Origin: a virus | Reading direction: 5' to 3' (one strand) | Virus record (IMG/VR): IMGVR_UViG_3300033153_002684 | Coordinates: 1-40,371 of that record | Length of the DNA stretch: 40,371 bases | The notes under the pieces: model-generated | The model's database searches: none | What the model saw: the letters and a program-made list of their open reading frames with translations, nothing else | Told to the model about the DNA's origin: nothing | Translations under genes and position numbers: made by a program | Part shown: one piece after another, positions 16,263 through 23,587 of the stretch | Layout: each line of letters opens with the position of its first letter | Numbering within the stretch: the stretch's first letter is position 1

Positions 16263-16823
16263 TTAAAAATCATCAAAATCATCGTTACCGGCCCCATCGT
16301 CTGCAAAATCTGCAAACTCAGTGGTCGCGGCAACACTGCCGTCAAGGCGATCACCTTTTTTACGAAGCATGACGTTATTAAGACCCAACGCTATGCCAGG
16401 CTTACCGCCATCAGTTGAAGGAAAGCCATACACATTAACGGAAACATGAAAGTAAGCACCGCTAAAACAATATTCTTCAATATCATCTTGATCGGCTGGT
16501 TCCCCCGCACGATTGGCGATACCTGGCTTTTTCTTTTTTGATGACGCGTTCATGAAGTACATGTTTTCATATTCTTCACCATCGCGTTCATCATCGCCGT
16601 CACGCAAGGGCAGTTTATACTTACCTGTTTTTGATCCTGCTTCAGATCCGAACTTTTCAATCAATACGGCTTTGATCATCTTTTTAAAAGCTTTAATCTG
16701 CGGGTGATCTTTTGACATGATAATTTGAATACCCCAACCATCGGGATCACCGTTTTTCTTTGTGCGTTGCTCATTAACATATACATAAGAACCGCGCACG
16801 TTTTGTAAAATAATTTTAGCCAT
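16263..16823 (-). CDS. Single-stranded DNA-binding protein, DUF2815/Enc34 type
   Basis: This 186-residue protein matches phage Enc34-type ssDNA-binding proteins: MAKIILQNVRGSYVYVNEQ, GWGIQIIMSKDHPQIKAFKKMIKAVL, a YENMYFMNASSKKKKPGI segment and FSGAYFHVSVNVYGF..GIALGLNNVMLRKKGDRLDG. The C-terminus is strongly acidic (FADDGAGNDDFDDF), like the protein-interaction tails of SSBs. It coats single strands during replication. The leader contains the shared AAACAG motif and an AGAGG ribosome site. It is followed by its own strong terminator and preceded by the DUF2800 nuclease, a pairing seen in many phages. Confidence 0.88.
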   Translation of the reverse strand: MAKIILQNVRGSYVYVNEQRTKKNGDPDGWGIQIIMSKDHPQIKAFKKMIKAVLIEKFGSEAGSKTGKYKLPLRDGDDERDGEEYENMYFMNASSKKKKPGIANRAGEPADQDDIEEYCFSGAYFHVSVNVYGFPSTDGGKPGIALGLNNVMLRKKGDRLDGSVAATTEFADFADDGAGNDDFDDF

Positions 16824-16861
16824 TTTCTATTTACCTCTGTTTTTACTGTTTAAAGTTTAAG

Positions 16862-18121
16862 TTAGTCCAGGTTGTCGAAATCACTGCAAACGCTAGGCTG
16901 AACACCCTGCCGTCTATCAGATATTAGTGCTATCACAATGCCACCTTCTGGTTTTGTTGTGATTTCACTCATAACTTTTTTAGCTTCTTTTACAAAGCCT
17001 TTTACACCGTTCTCTTTCATGGTTTCTTTCACAGCTTTTTCAAGCGCGCCGATACCTTTTGGCTTGCGATCATACATGTCTGATTCAGTCATGTAATCAA
17101 GAAGAGGTGAATCAATTTCATCCAGCGCGTTATCGGTTAGTTTACGCTGTGTTGTTTTACGAACCAGTTTATAAGCATCCTTGTACTCAGTTGAACCGCT
17201 ATCAACTTCGTATTGTAGTTGCGCCTCTACTGCTACAATAAACGCTCGTAGCATGGCTGCATGGTTCATGACTGCTTTTTTCTGTTCGACTGTCATTGAT
17301 TCAGGCACGGGGAGAAGTGCATCATTTGCAAAATCAGCGATCATTATCTCCTGAGTTTTAGCATATAGAGCTGAGCATTGCCCGTTAGCGTTACAGAATC
17401 GGCACCCATCATCAGTGGGTACTAATGGTGCATCCGGTTCAAGAGTCGCTTCAGCGCGGGGTATTAATTCCTCTTCTTCCCATTTGAGAACGGTATCTTT
17501 ATCAATGTCCCACGAACGCATAGGCCCATCTTGATGTATAGCCCGGGGTTGGGAGATTGTTATTTTTACACCTTCATGTATGGCGCAACCATTAAACGCG
17601 GGTAGAGCAATAACACCTGTTACATAGCATAGTGCTTGCCCGTTATCTTTAACCTCTACCGCTACCCCCTGACCGTGCTTGTAGTCAATGATCTCTACTT
17701 CAGTAATAACACCATCAAGCCTGAAGATTAAAACGACATCAGCCGTACCACCATCAAGACCTTTGATTTTAAGGTATTTTAATGATGATCGTATTTCCAC
17801 CATCATTTCCACTTCGTAACCGAAATCCTCTGCTTCTTGAATTCTGGTACGAATATAATCAAGGCTAGTTTGAACAGCCTCTACCATATTGTCATTTACT
17901 TTAAATGAAAAACCATCGGCTTTGATTGTTTCACCTAAATAATCTTTAGCGTCTTTGTTATTCAATAAACACTGTTCATGCACTTCATGGGCGACTGTAC
18001 CTTCAGCCGCGTATTTACTCGGTTTATCTTCGATGTTTAAACTTTCAACATATTGAATTGAACCAGGGCAATAGCCCCATTGTTTCCATGCACTAGGGGA
18101 TAATCTCGCGTGTGTTGTCAT
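16862..18121 (-). CDS. DUF2800 RecB-like nuclease with Fe-S cysteines
   Basis: This 419-residue protein has the RecB/PD-(D/E)XK motifs: GTVAHE (41-46, H45), GGTADVV with D128, VEIIDYKHG with D146 and K148, and GQALCY (Q162, Y166). Four cysteines are placed as in Cas4/AddB nucleases: C18 in WGYCPGS near the N-terminus and C240, C243 and C249 in CRFCNANGQC, so an iron-sulphur cluster is likely. The family is DUF2800, next to DUF2815 SSB in many phages, and is probably an exonuclease for recombination. Its leader contains an 8-bp tandem repeat (18136-18172). Confidence 0.88.
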   Translation of the reverse strand: MTTHARLSPSAWKQWGYCPGSIQYVESLNIEDKPSKYAAEGTVAHEVHEQCLLNNKDAKDYLGETIKADGFSFKVNDNMVEAVQTSLDYIRTRIQEAEDFGYEVEMMVEIRSSLKYLKIKGLDGGTADVVLIFRLDGVITEVEIIDYKHGQGVAVEVKDNGQALCYVTGVIALPAFNGCAIHEGVKITISQPRAIHQDGPMRSWDIDKDTVLKWEEEELIPRAEATLEPDAPLVPTDDGCRFCNANGQCSALYAKTQEIMIADFANDALLPVPESMTVEQKKAVMNHAAMLRAFIVAVEAQLQYEVDSGSTEYKDAYKLVRKTTQRKLTDNALDEIDSPLLDYMTESDMYDRKPKGIGALEKAVKETMKENGVKGFVKEAKKVMSEITTKPEGGIVIALISDRRQGVQPSVCSDFDNLD

Positions 18122-18135
18122 TTTACTGTTTTCCT

Positions 18136-18172
18136 GTTTAGTTGTTTAGTTGTTTAGTTGTTTAGTTGTTTA
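18136..18172. repeat. 8-bp tandem repeat (GTTTAGTT x4.6) in the DUF2800 leader
   Basis: GTTTAGTT is repeated four times plus GTTTA, without a mismatch, over 37 bp between the small upstream gene's stop and the ribosome site of the DUF2800 gene. On the transcript it reads as repeated AACTAAAC. Such perfect short repeats can change in copy number. A copy of TTTAGTTGTTTA also occurs at 22702-22713 in the AT-rich region after the primase gene. Confidence 0.9.
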
Positions 18173-18334
18173 ATCAAAATGAAGTTCATAAACACTATCT
18201 GGATCTGAAGGATCAAACACCTGATCTTCATCAAATACTGATTCGCCGTTTTCATTAAAATCTACGGCCTTTTCACCTTTTTTGACTTGATAACCATCGG
18301 CTTGCCATTCGTTGTATGTTTGTTGTGCTGTCAT
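18170..18334 (-). CDS. Small acidic protein with WxxxGYxVKKGEKA motif
   Basis: The preferred start is ATG 18334 (MTAQQTYNEWQADGYQV), following GAGGG by nine bases; a longer frame from 18370 would overlap the upstream gene by 32 bases. The protein is 54 residues. The segment W-QADGYQVKKGEKAV resembles the opening of ArdC-like N-terminal domains and of several phage proteins, but no other domain is present. The rest is very acidic (DEDQVFDPSDPDSVYELHFD). Function unknown; an antirestriction or DNA-mimic idea is not supported beyond composition. Confidence 0.55.
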   Translation of the reverse strand: MTAQQTYNEWQADGYQVKKGEKAVDFNENGESVFDEDQVFDPSDPDSVYELHFD

Positions 18335-18338
18335 CGCT

Positions 18339-18539
18339 CTAACCCTCTTCATCAATAACAGCTTCAACACCTATCGTCACGGTCATATTATGATTGAAAA
18401 CAATAGCACCCCCGCCGATGGCACCGTTATGAGTTTGTGTATACATGTTGTTCGGAATGTAACGCAATAGATGAATTACGTCATAAGTGTAATAGGTTTT
18501 ATCTTTTTCAAACTTTATTACTTTTTGTGTTTTTAGCAT
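18339..18539 (-). CDS. Hypothetical 66-residue early protein
   Basis: This short protein begins MLKTQKVIKFEKDKTYYTYDVIHLLRYI and contains a glycine-rich hydrophobic stretch (NGAIGGGAIVFNHNMTVTIGVEAVI). Its leader carries AAACAG and AAACAGT just before the ATG, as in other genes of this arm. It ends four bases before the preferred start of the next small gene, suggesting coupling. No family recognised. Confidence 0.55.
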   Translation of the reverse strand: MLKTQKVIKFEKDKTYYTYDVIHLLRYIPNNMYTQTHNGAIGGGAIVFNHNMTVTIGVEAVIDEEG

Positions 18540-18553
18540 GACTGTTTCTCTGT

Positions 18554-19024
18554 TTAGTTTATTTTGATTTGAAAATTAACATAGCTTACTTCTGGTGTTA
18601 TTTTATTTATCTCGGGTATAAAACCAATGTTAACTCGGTACTCATTGCCGATAGATAACGCGGGCGCAACCATTGGCGAAAAAGTTTTATAATAACCGCT
18701 TACAATTCCTACATTAAGGGTCACAGCTACATGATTATTGAATTTGAATTTTGAGCCATATGCTCCATAAACAGTATTGTTACCCAATGAGTTTTTATAA
18801 ACCCCCACGCTTGCGCTTTGCCAATTATCGAATTCATACGTTAATCCTACGCCTGGATTAATCTCAATGAATCCATTTGATAATTCAGGGTGCATTTGAA
18901 CATCGACATGATTTTCCCAATCCCTATGTTTTGAATAGCCGTGAATATCTAAATATAATGATTCTGCTTTCGTTGTATTTAACACACAACTTAAAACCAT
19001 TATATTTAGTATTTTATATTTCAT
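18554..19024 (-). CDS. Secreted small beta-rich protein, probable outer-membrane barrel
   Basis: The 156-residue protein begins with a signal-peptide-like MKYKILNIMVLSCVLNTTKA (cleavage probably after A20). The mature part alternates short amphipathic strands and aromatic ends: INPGVGLTYEF, SASVGVYKNSLGNNTVYGAYG, VAVTLNVGIVSGYYKTFSPMVAPALSIG and VSYVNFQIKIN at the C-terminus, ending in a barrel-like last strand. The NPGxGLxYE-GxYxNS-YxGYG layout occurs in other phage proteins of unknown function. In an early operon a secreted barrel could modify the surface or block superinfection; this is inference. It lies just downstream of the 19052-19088 terminator. Confidence 0.65.
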   Translation of the reverse strand: MKYKILNIMVLSCVLNTTKAESLYLDIHGYSKHRDWENHVDVQMHPELSNGFIEINPGVGLTYEFDNWQSASVGVYKNSLGNNTVYGAYGSKFKFNNHVAVTLNVGIVSGYYKTFSPMVAPALSIGNEYRVNIGFIPEINKITPEVSYVNFQIKIN

Positions 19025-19051
19025 AACTGTTTAACTGTCTTAGATAAAAAG

Positions 19052-19088
19052 TCTATGTGGTGCTGAATACCAGCCAACACCACATAGA
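19052..19088 (-). terminator. Intrinsic terminator after the acidic tandem-domain gene
   Basis: An 11-bp perfect stem, TCTATGTGGTG (19052-19062) with CACCACATAGA (19078-19088), with a 15-nt loop, is followed on the minus strand by CTTTTT. It lies 7 bases past the stop of the 19096-19680 gene, which would therefore be strongly expressed as a first cistron with reduced readthrough into the remaining early genes. Confidence 0.85.
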
Positions 19089-19095
19089 TAAAAGT

Positions 19096-19680
19096 TTAAG
19101 TGAGTTCTTTCATCATTGCCGCGAGTTGTTCTTGTGAACAATCATCAACATTGCTCAAAGCTTTAGCACCGTTAGCGGTCATAATCGCCTTAGCTTCATC
19201 CCGCCCATTTGATTTTGAATAGGCTTTCAATGCTGTTTTGACTGCTTCAGGATTGATATTGCTATCATCACCCAGGCCGTCATCGTCAAGACCGTCACCC
19301 AAACCATCATCCTCAAGGTTATCGGTCTCACTCGGGCCAGCTTCCCACGCTGTAATAATAGAACGGTAATCAGCTTCGGGGATTTTAGCCATACTGCGAC
19401 CAAGCGTAGCGGTAACGGCGACATCATGATCTTTAAGAACTTGTATAGCGAAATCTTCGCCGTGATCTTTTTTGGCGAGTTTGGCCGCTGCTTTGACTTC
19501 ATCGAGGGTGATACCAGAAGCAGTATCATCAGGCTCGGTTGTGGTTGTTGTGGTTGTTTTGGTATCGGTTGCAGAAGGTGTTTTTTTGGTGTAGTCACCA
19601 CCGATCAGGATATGATTGACTTGGTCGATTTTACTCGCGTTATCAGGAGTTAGATCGATTGTGTATGTTACTTGTGCCAT
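19096..19680 (-). CDS. Acidic early protein with two related helical domains
   Basis: This 194-residue protein is the first gene of the leftward arm, with a good ribosome site (AAGGAG). A threonine-rich linker (TKTTTTTTTEPDD) follows a beta N-terminus. Two similar helical units are visible: about residues 57-113 (ITLDEVKAAAKLAKKDHGEDFAIQVLKDHD...IPEADYRSIITAWEA) and 141-194 (INPEAVKTALKAYSKSNGRDEAKAIMTANG...CSQEQLAAMMKEL). They are joined by an acidic repeat DDGLGDGLDDDGLGDD. The unit, a helix pair of the VxxALKxxxxxxGxxxAxxLL type, is common in phage early proteins. Function not known. Confidence 0.7.
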   Translation of the reverse strand: MAQVTYTIDLTPDNASKIDQVNHILIGGDYTKKTPSATDTKTTTTTTTEPDDTASGITLDEVKAAAKLAKKDHGEDFAIQVLKDHDVAVTATLGRSMAKIPEADYRSIITAWEAGPSETDNLEDDGLGDGLDDDGLGDDSNINPEAVKTALKAYSKSNGRDEAKAIMTANGAKALSNVDDCSQEQLAAMMKELT

Positions 19681-19866
19681 TTGCTAGGCTCCTTATATTA
19701 ATGATAAATAGTCTGTTTCACTGGCTTACTGGAATAACTTTATGAGCCAGTGAGCCGAACTATGCCTGAATCGTTAAATAAATACAAGTGTTTATTTAAG
19801 TTGTTTATTAAGTGTTAATTAAGGTACACTCAGGCCCGTCAATTTACAAAAATAGGGGTTGTAGCG
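19681..19866. promoter_or_regulatory. Divergent control region with operator-like repeats
   Basis: This 186-bp region separates the two arms. It contains three head-to-tail near-repeats GTTTATTTAAG (19790-19800), GTTTATTAAG (19803-19812) and GTTAATTAAG (19814-19823), about 11-13 bp apart, and an inverted repeat CACTGGCT/AGCCAGTG (about 19719-19726 and 19745-19752). A rightward promoter candidate is TTGTTT (19801-19806), 18 bp, TACACT (19825-19830), which overlaps the repeats. A leftward candidate has TTGACG (19843-19838 on the minus strand) with a weak -10. The repeats are likely operators for the Cro-like protein encoded at 19867. Confidence 0.5.
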
Positions 19867-20097
19867 GTGGACGTAACACTAAAAGAATTAAAAGCTATTC
19901 AAAAGGATCAGTTGGATACATTGTTGGAAAAAGCAGGGGGCACAGCGCATCTATCAAGAATGTTAAAGATGCACTACATGGTAATTGTTGGATGGAAACA
20001 GAGGGGTAAGATTAGCAAAAAAGGAGCTGAGTTAGTAGAAAAGCATCCTGCATTGGGTTCATTTTTCAAAGCGATAGACTTACGCCCTGACCTTTAA
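19867..20097 (+). CDS. Cro-like helix-turn-helix regulator
   Basis: This 76-residue protein starts at GTG 19867 with AGGGG nine bases upstream. Its core, AGGTAHLSRMLKMHYMVIVGWKQRGKISKKGAELVEKHP, is a Cro/YdaS-type helix-turn-helix: a helix, GGTAHLSRMLK, a turn, then the VIVGWKQRGKIS recognition segment. It is the first gene of the rightward arm and lies next to the repeat-rich control region, so it probably represses one or both divergent promoters. No lysogeny genes are present, so it may time early expression rather than maintain a prophage. Confidence 0.75.
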   Translation: MDVTLKELKAIQKDQLDTLLEKAGGTAHLSRMLKMHYMVIVGWKQRGKISKKGAELVEKHPALGSFFKAIDLRPDL

Positions 20098-20121
20098 TAC
20101 CTCCTAATAAGGATAGTTGCA

Positions 20122-22653
20122 ATGATTGTCAAACAAGAACAATTAAAACCATATATTGATGCTAAAGCTGATTTAATCCCGCTACACATATGGAACAAAC
20201 AAACAACCGATAAAAAAGGAAAGATCCACAAAAGAGGTAAAACACCTTTATTACCTGAATGGACTAAAATTCACAAAGATATTGACAAAGTTTTAGAGCT
20301 GGTTAATAAAAGTCATAACGTGGGATATCGCTTATCAGATACCGATTTAGTTGTTGACATTGATCATCGCAACTTTGGTGATAAAGATTCATTAAAGGAA
20401 TTATGTGATTTTCTAGGGGTCACGAATTTAGCTGACATTTACCCCACGGTTGTTACTGGTTCAGGCGGGTTCCATTATTATATGACGAAACCGAAAGGGG
20501 TTAGCGTTCGTGAAACTATCGAACAATTCCCAGGTATTGAATTCAAAACAAAAGGTCGTCAAGTTGTCGCCGCCGGTAGTAAACACCCAAATGGTGAATA
20601 TTATGAATGGGATGACTTCGCCCCTGAATTTGGTGAGTCACACCCCGCACCGAAAAAGTTATTAGATTTACTAGAATATGTTCCTTCTAAAACTAAATCT
20701 GATATGGGGACAATTAACAACGATCAATTGTCGCGCCTGTTGGTGCAGCTAAACATTGAAGATTACGGGGACAATGATACCTGGTTTAAAATCCTTTGTG
20801 CTTCACATCATGGTACAGCCGGTAGAGGGATTGAGGAATTTCTCGAATGGTCATTGGGCGATTCACAATACTCAGATGACGAACACTTAATTCGTTGTCG
20901 CTGGTCGTCCTTATCTGAAAAGGGTGTAAACATTACCGTCAACAGTCTTTATAAGGAGGTGTTAGCCCATGGAGGTGACACAGCTATTATTACCGCACAG
21001 GAGGATTTTGAAGATTTTGCTAATGATAACGCGCCTGATCTTGATGACTTCGATGACATTATCTCTAAACCTGAAATAAAGGATTCATATAAAGCCGGTA
21101 TTGCTTCCTCTCTTGCCAAAGACCTCACTCAGTCATCTAGTGAAGATGACATTGTCAAAGCGATAAGAGCCTCATTACAGGCGGGTACGATTGAGCAGGT
21201 AAAAGCGTTCAGTGCCATTCAATCCAATCTTAAATGGACAAAAGGCCAATTAAACGAGGTGGTGAAGCAGATCAAGGATCGTATTGTTGATGACCTGGGT
21301 AGAATTCTTGCTGAAAAGACTTTAGAACTAAAGTTTCATAAAGGTAAAGGGCTTGTTTATAACACTAATGGGCAATTTTGGTTATACACTGGTAAATATT
21401 GGATCACTGTTACCAAAGCTTACATTGGTTTAAAGATAACCGAAGTGTTGGATGATATGCGTTGCAAAATTAACATTGATGTTAAGGAAAACGCATTGGT
21501 AACTGAAGCGGTTAGTATCATTGAGCGATTAGCGAGTGTTTGTGATGACATATTGCGATTACGTGAAAGACCCCATCCCGTTATTAATTGCGCTAATGGT
21601 GAATTATGGATAAGAAAGGATGGGACAACCAAATTAAGAAAACACAGACCGAGCAGCTATTTATTGCAACTACTTGATGTTGAGCATACACCAGGTAGTG
21701 ATTGCCCCTTATTCGATAAGTCGATACGTGAAATTTTCTCTAAATGTGATGACGGTGAGGACATTGTTAGACATTTTGAGGAATACATGGGTTATGTGTT
21801 ACACCCTGATAAACGCCCGGCTAAGTTCTGGTTATTTAAAGGCGCTGGCGGTGACGGTAAGACCACGTTGATGAAGGTGTTGAGTGCTTTGTTAGGTGAT
21901 GCGGTGGCCCCCGATAGCATAGAGAGCTTTAAAGGCGGATCAGGTGGGGATAATCACGCTTTCGCAGATTTACCCGGTAAACTCTTAATTTACGATGATG
22001 ATCTAAATAAGAATAGTATTCTCCCTGATGGGGTATTGAAGAAGTTAAGTGAGGATGGGGAATTAACCGCTAATCCCAAAGGTTTCGCTAAATTCAAATT
22101 CACTAAGGTTTGTACCGTTACCATGTTGAGTAATGGTTTTCCCAGGACTAAAGATCTAACGCGAGGTTTTCGCAGAAGGGCGGCGGTCATACCATTTGAC
22201 ATGGCCTTTCATGAAAATGGAGCTGATTTAGATTTAGCAGAGAAGATTATTAAAAAGGAATTAGCCGGTGTTTTGAATCGAGCACTTCAGGGATTAGAGC
22301 GGCTACGTGCCAGGGGTGATTTTAAGGAGCCGGAATCATGCAGAATGGCGAAGGAGATATGGTTATCCGAATCAAATACCGTTTCATTATATGCTTCAGA
22401 ACATATTGAGATTACCCATGCCATGGGTGATAAGGTTTCTCTAACCGATTTGTACGCTGATTATAATGATTGGTGTGTCCAGTATGGAATTAACAGGGTT
22501 GATACTAAACAGAGCTTTAGGGGGGTGCTTGAGGATTTGGATATGACCTATGGTAAGATAGGGGGGAACATTAGTGGCTTTAAAGGAATCAAGTTAAAAC
22601 AGTTAGAAATTGATGATTTTGATTGTTTGGAAGGCGAAGATTCGGAATGGTAA
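20122..22653 (+). CDS. Primase-helicase: Prim-Pol domain plus SF3 D5-like helicase
   Basis: This 843-residue protein combines an archaeo-eukaryotic Prim-Pol domain (about 15-185) with catalytic D79-I-D81 in VVDIDHR, SGGFHYY with H118, and GIEFKTKGRQVVAAGSKHPNGEYYEW; a PriCT-like middle segment near 200-265 (NDTWFKILCASHHG...RCRWSSLS); and a C-terminal D5/SF3 helicase with Walker A GAGGDGKTTL (G574, K580, T581), a DDD Walker B segment near 625, and sensor-like GFRRRAAVIPF. This is the replication initiator of the phage, synthesising primers and unwinding DNA. It follows the Cro-like gene and is followed by an AT-rich region that may be its origin. Confidence 0.9.
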   Translation: MIVKQEQLKPYIDAKADLIPLHIWNKQTTDKKGKIHKRGKTPLLPEWTKIHKDIDKVLELVNKSHNVGYRLSDTDLVVDIDHRNFGDKDSLKELCDFLGVTNLADIYPTVVTGSGGFHYYMTKPKGVSVRETIEQFPGIEFKTKGRQVVAAGSKHPNGEYYEWDDFAPEFGESHPAPKKLLDLLEYVPSKTKSDMGTINNDQLSRLLVQLNIEDYGDNDTWFKILCASHHGTAGRGIEEFLEWSLGDSQYSDDEHLIRCRWSSLSEKGVNITVNSLYKEVLAHGGDTAIITAQEDFEDFANDNAPDLDDFDDIISKPEIKDSYKAGIASSLAKDLTQSSSEDDIVKAIRASLQAGTIEQVKAFSAIQSNLKWTKGQLNEVVKQIKDRIVDDLGRILAEKTLELKFHKGKGLVYNTNGQFWLYTGKYWITVTKAYIGLKITEVLDDMRCKINIDVKENALVTEAVSIIERLASVCDDILRLRERPHPVINCANGELWIRKDGTTKLRKHRPSSYLLQLLDVEHTPGSDCPLFDKSIREIFSKCDDGEDIVRHFEEYMGYVLHPDKRPAKFWLFKGAGGDGKTTLMKVLSALLGDAVAPDSIESFKGGSGGDNHAFADLPGKLLIYDDDLNKNSILPDGVLKKLSEDGELTANPKGFAKFKFTKVCTVTMLSNGFPRTKDLTRGFRRRAAVIPFDMAFHENGADLDLAEKIIKKELAGVLNRALQGLERLRARGDFKEPESCRMAKEIWLSESNTVSLYASEHIEITHAMGDKVSLTDLYADYNDWCVQYGINRVDTKQSFRGVLEDLDMTYGKIGGNISGFKGIKLKQLEIDDFDCLEGEDSEW

Positions 22654-23027
22654 TATACTAATATAGGTATGAAAGTACCCTTGATAACTGGTTGATAACT
22701 ATTTAGTTGTTTAAAATAAAAGGATTTATTGAATATTCAGGTTAAATGTGGGGTTTAGTATCTTTAAAGTAATTATAATGACTGATGAGTTGTTGAAAGT
22801 ATTAAAAGTAACAAAATAACCACTATAATAGATCATTAGTAATATTTAAAATAAAATTGAAATATAGAAAGGGTATGACCCCCTGTTTTTGCTATTCTCT
22901 TACCTTTTTGGTGTTTTACACCCCTTATAGTTACTTTTAAATTATTAAGGGTCTAAAATTAACACTTGAAAATTATTGAATAGTTACTATAATTATTCTT
23001 GAGTTACTAAATTAAAAGGTAAATAAA
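22654..23027. other. AT-rich intergenic region, possible origin
   Basis: This is the largest non-coding gap in the window, 374 bp and very AT-rich. It contains a direct repeat TTGATAACT at 22681-22689 and 22692-22700, the 12-mer TTTAGTTGTTTA (22702-22713), which also forms the tandem repeat at 18136, a short hairpin GGTGTTTTACACC (about 22910-22922), a GGGTATGACCC element (about 22870-22880) and a sigma70-like promoter at 22966-22993. No open reading frame of note is present. Adjacency to the primase-helicase makes a replication origin plausible; this is inference. Confidence 0.45.
22966..22993 (+). promoter_or_regulatory. Sigma70-like promoter
   Basis: TTGAAA (22966-22971), a 16-bp spacer and a perfect TATAAT (22988-22993) lie 34 bases before the ATG of the winged-helix-like gene at 23028. 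This is one of the best matches to the host-type consensus in the window and would drive the middle genes of the rightward arm. Confidence 0.6.
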
Positions 23028-23387
23028 ATGGTACAAACAGATTTAACATCTTTAACACTTAAGGAATTTAAAAGATTGATGAACATAGGGCATGGCGAAC
23101 CGCTACATGCTATTAGAATTCTTTTAAGTAAAACCGATAGTGGGAAAGGTTCTTATAATAAAATACAACAAACGGCTATTGATTTTATTGAACAATATTT
23201 AGAATTGTCACCTACTCCTAAGGATCGTATTTTATTTAAAGAATTACATGCTCAATATAATGACGCGACAGGCTCATTATTAGGTAAGAAAGAGTTTCAC
23301 CGATTACTGAAGGGGTACGGGTTTGATGTGTTAAGGGGTACAGGTAATCGAATGTATGTTTTCAATGTAATCTCAAACTGGATATAA
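23028..23387 (+). CDS. Small protein with winged-helix-like C-terminus
   Basis: This 119-residue protein starts after AAAAGGT. Its C-terminal half (DRILFKELHAQYNDATGSLLGKKEFHRLLKGYGFDVLRGTGNRMYVFNV) resembles the winged-helix end of P4-type primases and related phage proteins, where F-x-x-LL-x-x-G-F-x-x-x-R-G-x-x-x-R-M-Y-V-F recurs. The N-terminal half is helical. It sits next to the primase-helicase and may be a detached or duplicated DNA-binding domain. No catalytic residues are visible. Confidence 0.55.
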   Translation: MVQTDLTSLTLKEFKRLMNIGHGEPLHAIRILLSKTDSGKGSYNKIQQTAIDFIEQYLELSPTPKDRILFKELHAQYNDATGSLLGKKEFHRLLKGYGFDVLRGTGNRMYVFNVISNWI

Positions 23388-23392
23388 ATAAA

Positions 23393-23581
23393 ATGCTAAA
23401 ACTATTAACTGTACGGATAGAAACTAGTGATCAATATGGTGATATTAAAAAACAAGTGATAGGTGTATTTGATAACCATGTTGATTTTGATAACGCCAAA
23501 GCCAGAGCATTAAACAAATATAAAAATATGCGTTATATATTGTATGTTACTGACATAGAAATTAATAAACCATTAGAGTAA
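23393..23581 (+). CDS. Hypothetical 62-residue protein
   Basis: This small protein has strands LLTVRIETSD, KKQVIGVFDNH and RYILYVTDIEIN around a helix (DFDNAKARALNKYKN), a compact alpha/beta layout. It starts five bases after the preceding stop and ends six bases before the exonuclease. No family recognised. Confidence 0.5.
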   Translation: MLKLLTVRIETSDQYGDIKKQVIGVFDNHVDFDNAKARALNKYKNMRYILYVTDIEINKPLE

Positions 23582-23587
23582 AACAAA

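Noticed and set aside
18136-18172. Regular short repeats as a possible CRISPR array
   Set aside because: The unit is only 8 bp, repeats are contiguous without spacers, and there are no Cas genes apart from a Cas4-like fold in DUF2800, which is a common phage recombination nuclease.
19812-20009. 65-codon plus-strand frame overlapping the Cro-like gene
   Set aside because: It begins inside the control region, is basic and low in hydrophobic residues, and overlaps the well-supported HTH gene in another frame.
19867-20097. Temperate lifestyle based on the Cro-like gene
   Set aside because: No integrase, partition genes, CI-like protein or attachment site is visible; a lone Cro-like regulator occurs in virulent phages too.
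22779-22820. 13-codon frame in the AT-rich gap after the primase gene
   Set aside because: Too short, no ribosome site, and in a region with other origin-like features.
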